The notes beneath the pieces were generated by a model, which ran no database searches, had not been told where the DNA came from, and saw only the letters and a program-made list of their open reading frames with translations. From the NCBI GenBank assembly GCA_900078775.1, contig LT549889.1, positions 5,974,731 to 6,038,730 of the forward strand: a DNA stretch of 64,000 bases, given 5' to 3'. Below, one piece after another: positions 1-8,605 of the stretch. This stretch comes from Mycolicibacterium aurum. Lineage in GTDB: Bacteria; Actinomycetota; Actinomycetes; Mycobacteriales; Mycobacteriaceae. The number at the start of each line of letters is the position of its first letter. Within the stretch, counting starts at the first letter, position 1. Made by a program: the position numbers and the translations under genes.

Positions 1-1
1 G

Positions 2-136
2 GCGAAACTCGAAGAGATCGCCGAGCAGATCCCCGAGGCCGAACTGCTGACGGTGCCCGATGCCGCGCATCTGGCCAACGCCGAGCAACCCGGCGTCATC
101 ACCCCAGCCCTCATCGATCACTTGGAGCAGCGATGA
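2..136 (+). CDS. pcaD: 3-oxoadipate enol-lactonase, C-terminal end (partial)
   Basis: Only the last 44 codons are in the window; the 5' part lies upstream. The residual peptide ends an alpha/beta-hydrolase: it holds the strand-loop with the catalytic His in the context DAAHLANAEQP, followed by the C-terminal helix ending HLEQR. That His context is typical of 3-oxoadipate enol-lactonases, which hydrolyse beta-ketoadipate enol-lactone to beta-ketoadipate. The stop codon overlaps the ATG of the next gene (ATGA), and the downstream CoA-transferase subunits catalyse the next pathway step, which supports the assignment. A different alpha/beta hydrolase cannot be excluded from so short a piece. Confidence 0.7.
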   Translation, partial: AKLEEIAEQIPEAELLTVPDAAHLANAEQPGVITPALIDHLEQR

Positions 137-921
137 CAGTCAACAAACTCATGGACTCCGCAGCCGATGCGGTGGCCGACATCCCCGACGGCGCCCGGCT
201 GGCGGTCGGCGGCTTCGGCCTGGCCGGCATCCCGTGGTTCCTGATCGACGCCCTGCTGGAACAGGGTGCCCGCGACCTGACCATCGTGAGCAACAACTGC
301 GGTGTCGACGGCGGCGGGCTCGGACTGCTGCTGGAGGCGCACCGGATCTCCCGGGTGATCGCCTCGTATGTGGGCGAGAACAAGGAATTCGCCCGCCAGT
401 ACCTCTCCGGCGAGCTGACCGTCGAGCTGACCCCACAGGGCACGCTGGCCGAGCGGATGCGGGCCGGCGGCAGCGGTATCGGCGCGTTCTTCACCCCGAC
501 CGGGGTGGGCACGATGGTCGCCGACGGTGGCCTGCCGTGGCGTTACCGCCCCGACGGCAGCGTCGCGCTGGCCTCCCCGCCGAAGGAGGTCCGCACCTTC
601 GGCGGGCGGCAGATGCTGCTCGAGGAATCCATCGTCACCGATTACGCGCTGGTGCGCGCCGCGGTCGCCGACAAGGCCGGAAACTGCGTATTCCACGCTG
701 CCGCACGCAACTTCAACCCGCCGGCGGCCATGTCGGGCCGCATCACGGTGGTCGAGGCCGAACGTGTGGTGGAGGTCGGACAACTGCACCCCGACGCCGT
801 GCACCTGCCCGGCATCTTTGTGCAGCGGGTCGTCGAACTGACACCCGAGCAGGCCGCCCGCAAGGGCATCGAGAAGCGCACGACCCGTCCCCGCCCCACC
901 GCACAGGAGGTTTCGCGATGA
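133..921 (+). CDS. pcaI: 3-oxoadipate CoA-transferase, alpha subunit
   Basis: A 262-residue class I CoA-transferase alpha subunit. It transfers CoA from succinyl-CoA to beta-ketoadipate together with the beta subunit encoded next. The N-terminal glycine-rich stretch (DGARLAVGGFGLAGIP, about residues 19-34) and the block with SNNCGVDGGGLG are hallmarks of this family, and the length is normal. The start is the ATG at 133, overlapping the pcaD stop as ATGA; the gene likewise overlaps the start of the beta subunit by ATGA, so the three are probably translationally coupled. The family also contains acetoacetate:succinyl-CoA transferases (ScoA); the neighbouring ben and cat genes favour PcaI. Confidence 0.88.
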   Translation: MTVNKLMDSAADAVADIPDGARLAVGGFGLAGIPWFLIDALLEQGARDLTIVSNNCGVDGGGLGLLLEAHRISRVIASYVGENKEFARQYLSGELTVELTPQGTLAERMRAGGSGIGAFFTPTGVGTMVADGGLPWRYRPDGSVALASPPKEVRTFGGRQMLLEESIVTDYALVRAAVADKAGNCVFHAAARNFNPPAAMSGRITVVEAERVVEVGQLHPDAVHLPGIFVQRVVELTPEQAARKGIEKRTTRPRPTAQEVSR

Positions 922-1604
922 GTTGGACCCGTGACCAGATGGCGGCCCGCGCCGCCCGCGAACTGCGCGACGGCGACTACGTCAACCTCGGGATCGGCCT
1001 TCCGACCCTGATCCCGGATCACCTGCCGGCGGACTCGGACGTCACGCTGCACGCGGAGAACGGCATCCTGGGGGTCGGACCGTTTCCCTACGAGGACGAG
1101 GTCGACCCGGACCTGGTGAACGCCGGCAAACAGACGGTCTCCGTCCTCGCCGGTGCCTCCTTCTTCGATTCGGCGACCAGCTTCGCGATGATCCGCGGCG
1201 GGCACGTCGATGTCGCGGTGCTGGGCGGTATGCAGGTCGCCGCCAACGGGGATCTGGCCAACTGGATGGTGCCCGGCTCGATGGTCAAGGGCATGGGCGG
1301 CGCGATGGACCTGGTCAGCGGGGCCGAACGGGTCATCGTGCTGATGGACCACGTCACGAAATCCGGTGCGGCGAAACTGGTTCTGGACTGTGACCTGCCG
1401 CTGACGGGCAAGGCGGTGGTGAGCCGGGTGATCACCGAACTGGGAGTCTTCGACGTGACCGGCGGGGGTTTCGCGGTTGTGGAACTGGCCGACGGGGTCG
1501 CCTTCGCCGACGTGGTCGCCAAGACCGCGGCGCCGGTGTTCGACGGCCGTCAGCGATTCAGCGCGGCGAGTTCGGTACGGGAACGCACACCGAGCTTGGC
1601 GTAG
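918..1604 (+). CDS. pcaJ: 3-oxoadipate CoA-transferase, beta subunit
   Basis: A 228-residue beta subunit of the heteromeric CoA-transferase. The motif AENGILGVGPFP near residues 49-60 carries the catalytic glutamate that forms the enzyme-CoA thioester in this family. The ATG at 918 sits 8 nt after an AGGAGG ribosome-binding site and overlaps the stop of pcaI. The body ends near APVFDGRQRF; the last dozen residues are read from DNA that is also the 3' coding end of the convergent LuxR-type gene, a 55-nt coding overlap. That tail may be a recent extension after loss of an earlier stop. Confidence 0.88.
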   Translation: MSWTRDQMAARAARELRDGDYVNLGIGLPTLIPDHLPADSDVTLHAENGILGVGPFPYEDEVDPDLVNAGKQTVSVLAGASFFDSATSFAMIRGGHVDVAVLGGMQVAANGDLANWMVPGSMVKGMGGAMDLVSGAERVIVLMDHVTKSGAAKLVLDCDLPLTGKAVVSRVITELGVFDVTGGGFAVVELADGVAFADVVAKTAAPVFDGRQRFSAASSVRERTPSLA

Positions 1605-4192
1605 ATGCGGGTGAGGTGATACTGCACGGTCTTGGCCGACACGAACAGCTCGGCGGCGACCTCGCGATTCGAAAGGCCTTGGGCCACCAGCGTGGTGACG
1701 GCCTCCTCCTGCGGGGTGAGGGTGACGTCCGGCCGGTCGACGCGGCTCTGGTGCAGGCCACCGGCCTTCAGCTCCCGGTCGCATCGGGTGACGTACGTGC
1801 CGGCGCCGAGGGCGAGATAGAGCTCGCGGGCGGTGCTGATGACCGCATCGGCCTGGGCGCGTTTCCCGGCCCGCCGCAGGGTCTGGCCGAACGCGAAGTT
1901 CACCCGCGCGGTGTCGTAGCGCAGCGGCAACCCGCTGAGCAGGTCGAGCGCGGCCTCGAAGGAGCGCCGGGCCGCATGGATGTCCCCGCGCGCCCCCTGC
2001 AACCGGCCGCGGGCATAGCCGAGCCGGGCCTGCGCGGAGCGGTGCTTGCGGGCTTTCGCGCGCTGTTCATGCGGTTGCAGGAACGCGTCGGCCTCGTCCA
2101 GTTGCCCGCTCTGCACCATCGCGTTGGCCAGCAGATCGGGCCACGGCCAGTAGCCCGGTTCCTGCAGCGAGGTTCCCGGTGCCATCCGGATGAGGGGTTC
2201 GGTGATGCGGCGCACCTTGGCGTAGTCGGCTTCGGCCTCGGCGATCTGCGCGCGGGCCAGCAGCGCCGGGATGACCATCATCGGGTAGTCGCCGGCCGGG
2301 GCCGCTGCCGCCTGCGCCGCCGACGCGGCGGCCGCCCAGTCCCCGCGCAGCGCACCGATCTGTGCGGCCGTCCACTCCAGAAGTGGTGTGGTGACCACGA
2401 TTCCGCTCACCACCGCGAGCCGGCGGCCACGCTCCACGGACTCCACGGCGCGGGACCAGTCGCCGAGGGCGAACTGCACGCGGGCCAGCCAGGCCAGCGA
2501 CCACAGGGTGATCCGGCGCGAACCTCCCAGTTCCGCTGCGGCGACGGCGCTTTCCAGGCTGGCCTGGGCGCCCTCGATATCGTCGCAGATGAACTGCACC
2601 CAGCCGCGGCCCATGGTGACCCGTTGCGCCTGCGGGCCGTGCCGGACCCGGGTGCTGAGGTCGGCGTAGGCCGCGTTGGCCCGGCGCGGGTCGCCGGCGG
2701 CCAGCAGACCGAGACCGCGGATCGCGGCGGATTCGACGGCCGCCGCCGAATCCGGTTCCGCGAGTGACAGGGCACGGTCGGCCCAGTCGACGAGTTCCTC
2801 ACCGCGACAGCGGATCAGCGAATGCAGTACGCGGCGCTGCGCGATCAGGGCGGCGGTGCCCGGTTCCCGCTCGTGGTTGACGATGTCCCAGGCCCGGTCC
2901 AGCCGGATCTCCGCTTCGGCCGCCCGGCCCCGCAGGATGGCCAGATAGGCCAGCACCGCGTTGCGCAGCGGCGTCTCGCGCAGGTTCTCCACGGCCGGGA
3001 TCCGGGCCGCCGCCGCGATACAGTCGCCGGCGGCGATGAGGGCGTCGACGCCGCGGATGATCCGTTCATCTTTGGCCGGACCCGGTGCGGACAGCCGAGC
3101 CGAATCGAGGAAGAGGGAGGCGGCCTGCCGCCAGGCGCCGGCCGCGCCGCGGGCCGACGCGAGTTCGGCGACCTCGTCGGCGAGCGCGGGATCCGGCAGG
3201 GGAGTCGCGGCCACCAGGTGGGCGAGTCGGCGGGCCGGGTCCTCGACCAGTGCGGCGGCGCGGCGATGGGTTGCCGCGGCGCGCGCCACCCCCATCAGTT
3301 CCAGCACGGCGGCTGCGGTCGCCGGGTCGGCCAGCCGCGGCGCGAACGGGGTGGTCGTCACCAGCAGACCGGCGCCGACCGCGGCGTCGAGTGCGGGCAG
3401 CGGATCCTGCACACCGGCGAGTGTCGTTGCAGTGGAGAGGGTTCCGTCCTCGCCGAGGATCGCCAGCGCCTCCACCAGCTGCCGGGCCTGCGGTGTGCAC
3501 CGGTCCATCCGCATCCGGGTGCGGGTGCGCACGGTGTCCGGGCTGGGCAGCACCGCGTCGGGCTGTGCCCACACCGTGTCGGGCACCTCGTCGAGCAGGG
3601 CGGTGATGTCGCGGGGATTACCGCCGGTGTGGCGGACCAGTTCGGCGACCATCGCCGGGTGCAGGGTGCGGCCCCGGCCGGCGGCCAGGGCGGCCACGCC
3701 GGGTTCACCCAGCCCGGCCAGGAGGAGTTCGGTGTCCGCGACGTCGATCAGTGCGTCGCCGAGGCGGGTGCCGGTCAATACCAGCAGGACCGGCAGCTCC
3801 CCGTGATGCCGGCGGAACGTCGAAAGTGCTTGTACCGAAAGCGGGTCGGTGTGCTCGGCGTCGTCGACCACGAGCAGGGTGGGTTCGTCCGGGCTGATCC
3901 GGGTGGCCAGCGCGGCCGCCGCGGCGACCGGGTCCGGCGGCGGGTCGGTGCGCAGCAGCTGGGCGAGCACCCCGCCGGCCAGGTCGGTCTCCCACGGGGT
4001 GGCCCGGGCCCACAGCACATGCCCGGCGGTGCGGGCCAGCTGCTGGGCCAGGGTGGTCTTCCCGATGCCCGGTGGCCCGAGGAGCGCCACCGACTGCACG
4101 CCGTGCTCGGTGCTGCGGCGCAGCGCCGCGGTGAGTTCGGACAGTTCGGTGTCCCGTCCGAGACAACCGGTTCGCCCGCTCGACACCGTCAC
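1550..4192 (-). CDS. benR: LuxR-family transcriptional regulator with N-terminal AAA ATPase, BenR-like
   Basis: About 880 residues in the layout of LAL-type regulators. An N-terminal P-loop ATPase has Walker A LLGPPGIGKTT and Walker B PTLLVVDDAEH. A long alpha-helical TPR-like middle follows, and the C-terminus is a LuxR helix-turn-helix (LTPQEEAVTTLVAQGLSNRE to KTVQYHLTRIYAKLGV). The GTG start at 4192 overlaps the stop of the upstream transporter (GTGA), so this is the last gene of the benzoate operon. A LuxR-type activator called BenR sits in the same position in corynebacterial ben clusters, so an activator role for the ben genes is the likely function, by inference. The gene runs convergent to pcaJ and overlaps its end. 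An upstream extension of the frame exists but overlaps the transporter and is rejected. Confidence 0.82.
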   Translation of the reverse strand: MTVSSGRTGCLGRDTELSELTAALRRSTEHGVQSVALLGPPGIGKTTLAQQLARTAGHVLWARATPWETDLAGGVLAQLLRTDPPPDPVAAAAALATRISPDEPTLLVVDDAEHTDPLSVQALSTFRRHHGELPVLLVLTGTRLGDALIDVADTELLLAGLGEPGVAALAAGRGRTLHPAMVAELVRHTGGNPRDITALLDEVPDTVWAQPDAVLPSPDTVRTRTRMRMDRCTPQARQLVEALAILGEDGTLSTATTLAGVQDPLPALDAAVGAGLLVTTTPFAPRLADPATAAAVLELMGVARAAATHRRAAALVEDPARRLAHLVAATPLPDPALADEVAELASARGAAGAWRQAASLFLDSARLSAPGPAKDERIIRGVDALIAAGDCIAAAARIPAVENLRETPLRNAVLAYLAILRGRAAEAEIRLDRAWDIVNHEREPGTAALIAQRRVLHSLIRCRGEELVDWADRALSLAEPDSAAAVESAAIRGLGLLAAGDPRRANAAYADLSTRVRHGPQAQRVTMGRGWVQFICDDIEGAQASLESAVAAAELGGSRRITLWSLAWLARVQFALGDWSRAVESVERGRRLAVVSGIVVTTPLLEWTAAQIGALRGDWAAAASAAQAAAAPAGDYPMMVIPALLARAQIAEAEADYAKVRRITEPLIRMAPGTSLQEPGYWPWPDLLANAMVQSGQLDEADAFLQPHEQRAKARKHRSAQARLGYARGRLQGARGDIHAARRSFEAALDLLSGLPLRYDTARVNFAFGQTLRRAGKRAQADAVISTARELYLALGAGTYVTRCDRELKAGGLHQSRVDRPDVTLTPQEEAVTTLVAQGLSNREVAAELFVSAKTVQYHLTRIYAKLGVRSRTELAALNR

Positions 4193-5505
4193 ATCGTAGT
4201 GGCGAGCTTCGCTGCCGTGGGGCGAGTCGGTGCAGAAGGCTGCTCGGGTGCGCGCGGGACGCAGGAGGTGACCAGTGCGCCGGCCACCGCGAGGCCGGCG
4301 AAGAGCACGAACCCGGTGGTGCCGCCCAGGCCCGCGCCGACCAGCACGCCGCCGGCCACCGGGCCGACGATGCCGCCGAGCCGGCCGAACCCGGCGCACC
4401 AGGCGACGCCGGCCGCCCGCGCGCGGGTGGGGTAGTAGTTCGACACCAGCCCGTAGATCAGCACCTGGGTGCCGATGGTGCCGGTGCCGGCGATCGCGAC
4501 CGCCAGCAGCAGCACCGGCAGCGGGATCTGCACGGTCAGCAGCATCAGCGTGAGTGCGGCCAGCACGAAGGTGGTGGCGACCACGCGTTGCGCATCGCCG
4601 AGCCGGTCGGCGGTGTAGGAGGCGAGCAGCCCGCCGAGGATGGCACCGAGGTTGAGCACCAGCAGGAAGGTCAGCGAGTAGGTCTTGCCGAATCCGTTGT
4701 TCTGCATGATCTGCGGCAGCCAGGTGTTCAACCCGTAGGTCAGCAGCAGCCCGACGAAGCTCATCATGCCCAGCAGTGCGGTGGGCAGTGCCAGCGGGCG
4801 GCGCACCAGTGCGGCGAAACCGACGGGGCCGGGATCGGGGGAGACGGCGAACAACCGCACCCCGGTCCGGTCGGCCAGGGCCTCGGCCTGCTCGGTCAGG
4901 CCCCGCGAGGCCAGCCACTGCGGGGACTCCGGCAGCTTCCACAGCGCCAACGGCAACAGCACGAACAGCGGCAGCGCGCCGAGCAGGAACAGGGTGCGCC
5001 AGCCCTCGCTGTCGGCCAGCGGGATCGCGGTCACCGCGGCGAGCACACCCCCGGCCGGAATGCCGCTGTAGACCACGGCATTGAGCCGGTTGCGTTGCCG
5101 CGGTTCGGCGAACTCGGCGACCAGTGCGCCGACGGTGGCCACCAGCGCGCCGACCCCGATACCGGTCAGGAACCGGAACGCCCCGAACGTCGTGGCGGAC
5201 CCGGCGAACGCGGTCAGGCCCATCCCGATGGAGAACCAGGCCAGGTTGATCACGATCACCGCCCGCCGGCCGATCCGGTCGCCCACCGCGCCGGCGGCCA
5301 GTGCACCCACCATGACGCCGACCAGCGCGTAGCTGCCCAACGCGCCGGCCTGCTGCGGGGACAGCGCACCGAGTTGGGTGGGGTCGCCGAGCAGTACCGG
5401 CACCACGGTGCCGTACACCACCAGGTCGTAGCCGTCGAAGATGAGCGCCAGGGTCGAGATGGTGACCACCCAGGCCAGCGAGCGGGTGCGGGATCGTTCA
5501 GACAT
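4189..5505 (-). CDS. benK: MFS aromatic acid:H+ symporter, benzoate transporter-like
   Basis: A 438-residue, 12-helix major facilitator. The first helix holds the DGYDLVVYG signature typical of the aromatic acid:H+ symporter (AAHS) family, and the loop after helix 2 is GDRIGRRAVI, the MFS signature. Position in the ben operon, between the benCD fusion and the LuxR regulator, points to benzoate uptake, though 4-hydroxybenzoate or related acids are possible. The start is the ATG at 5505, 27 nt after the benCD stop. The stop overlaps the regulator's GTG. Confidence 0.85.
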   Translation of the reverse strand: MSERSRTRSLAWVVTISTLALIFDGYDLVVYGTVVPVLLGDPTQLGALSPQQAGALGSYALVGVMVGALAAGAVGDRIGRRAVIVINLAWFSIGMGLTAFAGSATTFGAFRFLTGIGVGALVATVGALVAEFAEPRQRNRLNAVVYSGIPAGGVLAAVTAIPLADSEGWRTLFLLGALPLFVLLPLALWKLPESPQWLASRGLTEQAEALADRTGVRLFAVSPDPGPVGFAALVRRPLALPTALLGMMSFVGLLLTYGLNTWLPQIMQNNGFGKTYSLTFLLVLNLGAILGGLLASYTADRLGDAQRVVATTFVLAALTLMLLTVQIPLPVLLLAVAIAGTGTIGTQVLIYGLVSNYYPTRARAAGVAWCAGFGRLGGIVGPVAGGVLVGAGLGGTTGFVLFAGLAVAGALVTSCVPRAPEQPSAPTRPTAAKLATTM

Positions 5506-5532
5506 GCGGGTACTCCGATTTTCCGATGGGAA

Positions 5533-8067
5533 TCAGCCGACGTCGCCACCGGCGACGGGTAGGACGGTCGCGGTGATGTAGGACGCCTCCTCGGAGGCCA
5601 GGAAGCAGATCGCGGCGGCCTGCTCGTCGAGCGTGCCGTACCGCTTGAGCAGGGAGGAACCGATGGTCTGCTCGATGTGCGCGTCGAACCAGCGGCGTTC
5701 GGTCTCGTTACGGGGATCCGGTGTGCCGCGGGAGATCCGGCGGGCGGGCGCGCTGGTGCCGCCGGGGGCGGTGGCGACCACCCGGATGCCGTCGGGGGCG
5801 TACTCCATCGCCAGGGAGGCGGTGATCGCGTTGATGCCGCCCTTGGCCGCCGAGTAGGGGATCCGGTTGATGCCCTTGGTCGCGGCCGAGGAGACGTTGA
5901 CGATGACGCCCTGCCTGCGGTTCACCATGCCCGGCAACACCGCCCGGCACGAGTAGAGCGTCGTCATCAGCGACCGATCGATCTCGGCGCGGATCTCGGC
6001 GTCGGTGAACTCGGTGAAGGGTTTGAAGTTGATCGCCCCACCGACGTTGTTGATCAGGACGTCCACCCGCCCGTATGTCGAACTGGCCTGCCGGATAACC
6101 GATTGCGCGCCTTCATAGTGTTCGAGGTCGGCGGTGACGGCGAGCGCCGGGCTGCCGCCGTGACCGGCGAGCTCGTCGGCGAGTTCCTTGACCAGTTCGG
6201 ACCGGTCGGCCAGCACCACGGTGCCGCCCTCGGCGTGGACGCGGCGCGCGGTGGCCTCGCCGATCCCCTGGGCGGCCCCGGTGATCACCACCACCTTGCC
6301 GGCGAACCGTCCGGGCGTGACGAAACGGGGGCGGCGCGCGGCGCGGGCGGCGTCCCGATCTGTCATGGCCCGGCGCATGGTCTGCTTCGCGCATTCGCTG
6401 TGCGCCATGATCAGGGTGCGCGCGGCGGTGCGGTCGGCGGCCTCGAAGGCCTCCACGATGCGGACGTGGTCCTGGGCGCACAGCGGGTGGCACCAGGTGG
6501 CGTCGCGCAGCGCTTCGCTCATCCGGCCCTTCACGTCCAGCGCCTGATACGCCTGCAACAGATGGGCGTTGCCGGTCAGCGTGAACAGGTAGTCGTGGAA
6601 GGCCGCGTTGGTCTCGGTGTACTGCGCCGCATCGATGAAACGGTCGTCCTCGACGAAGGGCAGGGTGGATTCGGCCAGCAGCCGGTAACCGGCCAACTGC
6701 TGGGAGGTCAACCGGCCCAACGTGAGTTCCAGCGCTCCGAGTTCGAGGGCCTGGCGGGCTTCGAACACCGCGTCGGAGGCGTGCACCTCCGGGTGTTCCT
6801 CACCGATCTGGTAACCGTCGGCGGAGACCACCGGCGCCACCGGCTGCACCGCGGCGGGGAGGACCGGCGCCGGTTCGGCGGTGGGCGTGCGGGATTCGGC
6901 GGTGCCGGTGCTGGCCGGTGCCGCGCCGAACAGTGTCTGCCCGGCGATGGTGCGGGCGTCGGGGGCCGGCAGCAGCTCCTCCTCGTCGGCCGCGGCCGAA
7001 GGGTGCGGTGCCGGCGCCGGGGTCTCCGCCGCGCCGCCGTGGGCCAGCGCGAACTTCTCGTAGTAGAAGCCGGTCGGCTCGATGCCGGCCGTGGTCATGT
7101 GGGTGCGCACCGCCTCGACCATCGGCGGCGGGCCGCACAGGTACACCGCGACGTCCCCGCCGTGCAGGTGCTCGGGCCCGATCAGCGCGGTCACGTAGCC
7201 CTTGTTGGCGGCCTGGGAGGCGGGGTCGGAGACGCAGTGGTCCCAGCTGAATCCGGCTATCTGCGAACCGATCTGCTCGATCTCGTCAAGGGCCACCAGG
7301 TCCTCGTCGGTGCTGACACCGTAGATCAGGTGGACCGTGCGTGAGCTGCCCCGCAACGTCCGCAGCATGGACAGCACCGGCGCGAGTCCGGTACCGCCGG
7401 CCAGCAGCAGCACCGGTCGTTCGGTCTCCCGCAGGAAGAACGACCCGTTGGGCCCGGTGAACGAGATGGTGTCCCCGACGGCGGCCCGCTGGGTCAGATA
7501 CTCCGACATCACGCCACCCGGGGTCAGCTTCACCAGGAAGGTGAGCCGCTCCTCATCCGGGGCGTTGGAGAACGAGTAGGACCGCTGCTCGTCGGTCCCG
7601 GGCACCGCGATGTTGACGTACTGTCCCGGCAGGAAGGCCAGTTCGGCACGATTCGGGATGTCGATGCCGACGGCCACGGTGGTGGCCGACAGCCGCTCCA
7701 GCGTCGCCAGTGTCCCGGTGTAGGTGGCCGCGGATGTCTTCGCGACATCGGAGGTGGTGGCGATCTGCAGCACCAGGTCCGAGCGCGGTTTCATGCTGCA
7801 CGGCAGCACATATCCCGCGGCGGCCTCGTCGCCGGACAGGGCGTCCTCGATGTAGGTGCCCCCGTCGTAGCTGCCCGATTCGCACATCGCCTTGCAGGTG
7901 CCGCACGCGCCGTCGCGGCAGTCCAACGGGATGTTGATGCGTTGCCGGTAGGACGCGTCGGCAACGGTCTGATCTTCCCGGCAGCTGATGAACCGGGTGA
8001 CGCCGTCCTCGAAGGACAGTGCCACGGAATAGGTTTCGGTGTCCACGGTGGCGGTCGTGATGGTCAT
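5533..8067 (-). CDS. benC/benD: Fused benzoate dioxygenase reductase (BenC) - FCD sensor domain - dihydrodiol dehydrogenase (BenD)
   Basis: One uninterrupted 844-residue frame joins three modules. Residues 1-340 are BenC: a plant-type 2Fe-2S ferredoxin (Cys50, 55, 58, 90), then FAD- and NAD-binding reductase domains (RSYSFSNAP; LLAGGTGLAP; YLCGPPPM). Residues about 341-430 are a Pro/Ala-rich linker. Residues about 430-565 are an all-helical FCD domain, the effector-binding half of GntR-type regulators, with no DNA-binding part. Residues 568-844 are the SDR BenD (TGAAQGIG near 596; YSAAKGG catalytic motif), which oxidises the benzoate cis-diol to catechol. BenD would start at an internal Met (position 6366). 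Pseudomonad BenC is about 340 residues, so both the FCD insertion and the BenD fusion are unusual. The FCD extension may be common in actinobacterial BenC (from memory). The fusion could reflect a local indel, but every domain is in frame. Confidence 0.85.
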   Translation of the reverse strand: MTITTATVDTETYSVALSFEDGVTRFISCREDQTVADASYRQRINIPLDCRDGACGTCKAMCESGSYDGGTYIEDALSGDEAAAGYVLPCSMKPRSDLVLQIATTSDVAKTSAATYTGTLATLERLSATTVAVGIDIPNRAELAFLPGQYVNIAVPGTDEQRSYSFSNAPDEERLTFLVKLTPGGVMSEYLTQRAAVGDTISFTGPNGSFFLRETERPVLLLAGGTGLAPVLSMLRTLRGSSRTVHLIYGVSTDEDLVALDEIEQIGSQIAGFSWDHCVSDPASQAANKGYVTALIGPEHLHGGDVAVYLCGPPPMVEAVRTHMTTAGIEPTGFYYEKFALAHGGAAETPAPAPHPSAAADEEELLPAPDARTIAGQTLFGAAPASTGTAESRTPTAEPAPVLPAAVQPVAPVVSADGYQIGEEHPEVHASDAVFEARQALELGALELTLGRLTSQQLAGYRLLAESTLPFVEDDRFIDAAQYTETNAAFHDYLFTLTGNAHLLQAYQALDVKGRMSEALRDATWCHPLCAQDHVRIVEAFEAADRTAARTLIMAHSECAKQTMRRAMTDRDAARAARRPRFVTPGRFAGKVVVITGAAQGIGEATARRVHAEGGTVVLADRSELVKELADELAGHGGSPALAVTADLEHYEGAQSVIRQASSTYGRVDVLINNVGGAINFKPFTEFTDAEIRAEIDRSLMTTLYSCRAVLPGMVNRRQGVIVNVSSAATKGINRIPYSAAKGGINAITASLAMEYAPDGIRVVATAPGGTSAPARRISRGTPDPRNETERRWFDAHIEQTIGSSLLKRYGTLDEQAAAICFLASEEASYITATVLPVAGGDVG

Positions 8068-8074
8068 GGCGATC

Positions 8075-8605
8075 CTAGAAGTGGTAGACGTCCACGACGT
8101 GGTGGATGTAGTCGTTCTTGAGCACGACGGTCTTGCGCCGGATCAGCGGCTGGTCACCGCTGAAGTCGACCGTGTAGAAGGACGTCCCGTAGTAGGGATC
8201 GACCGTGTTGTAGCGGAAGTACATGGTGTGCCAGTTGAATCGGATGTCCACCAGGTCCCCGCGGCGCTCGATCACCTCGACGTTGGAGATGTTGTGGCTG
8301 GTCCGCGGTTCGGGCAGCGACGTCGCCGAGGAGCGCTCGGTGCGAATCCGGAACACCCGGTCCTCCAGGCCGCCCTTGTTGGAGTAGTAGATCAGCGAGA
8401 TGTCGCGTTGCGGGTCCTGCACCAGGGTGTCGTTGTCGTCCCAGGACGGCATCCAGTACACGACGTCGTCGGCGTAGCACTGCAGCCACTTCTCGAACTC
8501 GCGGTCGTCGAGATACCGTGCCTCACGGTAGAGGAACTGCTCGATCATGTTCTGCGTGATCAGCTTCTCGGTGCTGGTCTCGGTGCTGGTCTCGGTGGTG
8601 GTCAT
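8075..8605 (-). CDS. benB: Benzoate 1,2-dioxygenase, small (beta) subunit
   Basis: A 176-residue ring-hydroxylating dioxygenase beta subunit with the NTF2-like fold. Typical family blocks are FLYREARYLDDREFEKWL near residues 23-40 and the C-terminal DYIHHVVDVYHF. It structurally supports the alpha subunit in the hexameric oxygenase. The ATG at 8605 overlaps the benA stop as ATGA. A repetitive Thr/Ser/Glu leader (TETSTETSTE) precedes the conserved part. Only 7 nt separate it from benC, so benA-benB-benCD form one operon. Confidence 0.93.
   Translation of the reverse strand: MTTTETSTETSTEKLITQNMIEQFLYREARYLDDREFEKWLQCYADDVVYWMPSWDDNDTLVQDPQRDISLIYYSNKGGLEDRVFRIRTERSSATSLPEPRTSHNISNVEVIERRGDLVDIRFNWHTMYFRYNTVDPYYGTSFYTVDFSGDQPLIRRKTVVLKNDYIHHVVDVYHF

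Noticed and set aside
4193..4942. N-terminal extension of the LuxR-type regulator to 1130 residues
   Set aside because: The extra 250 residues overlap the benK transporter in another frame and are low complexity; the GTG at 4192 with GTGA overlap is the better start.
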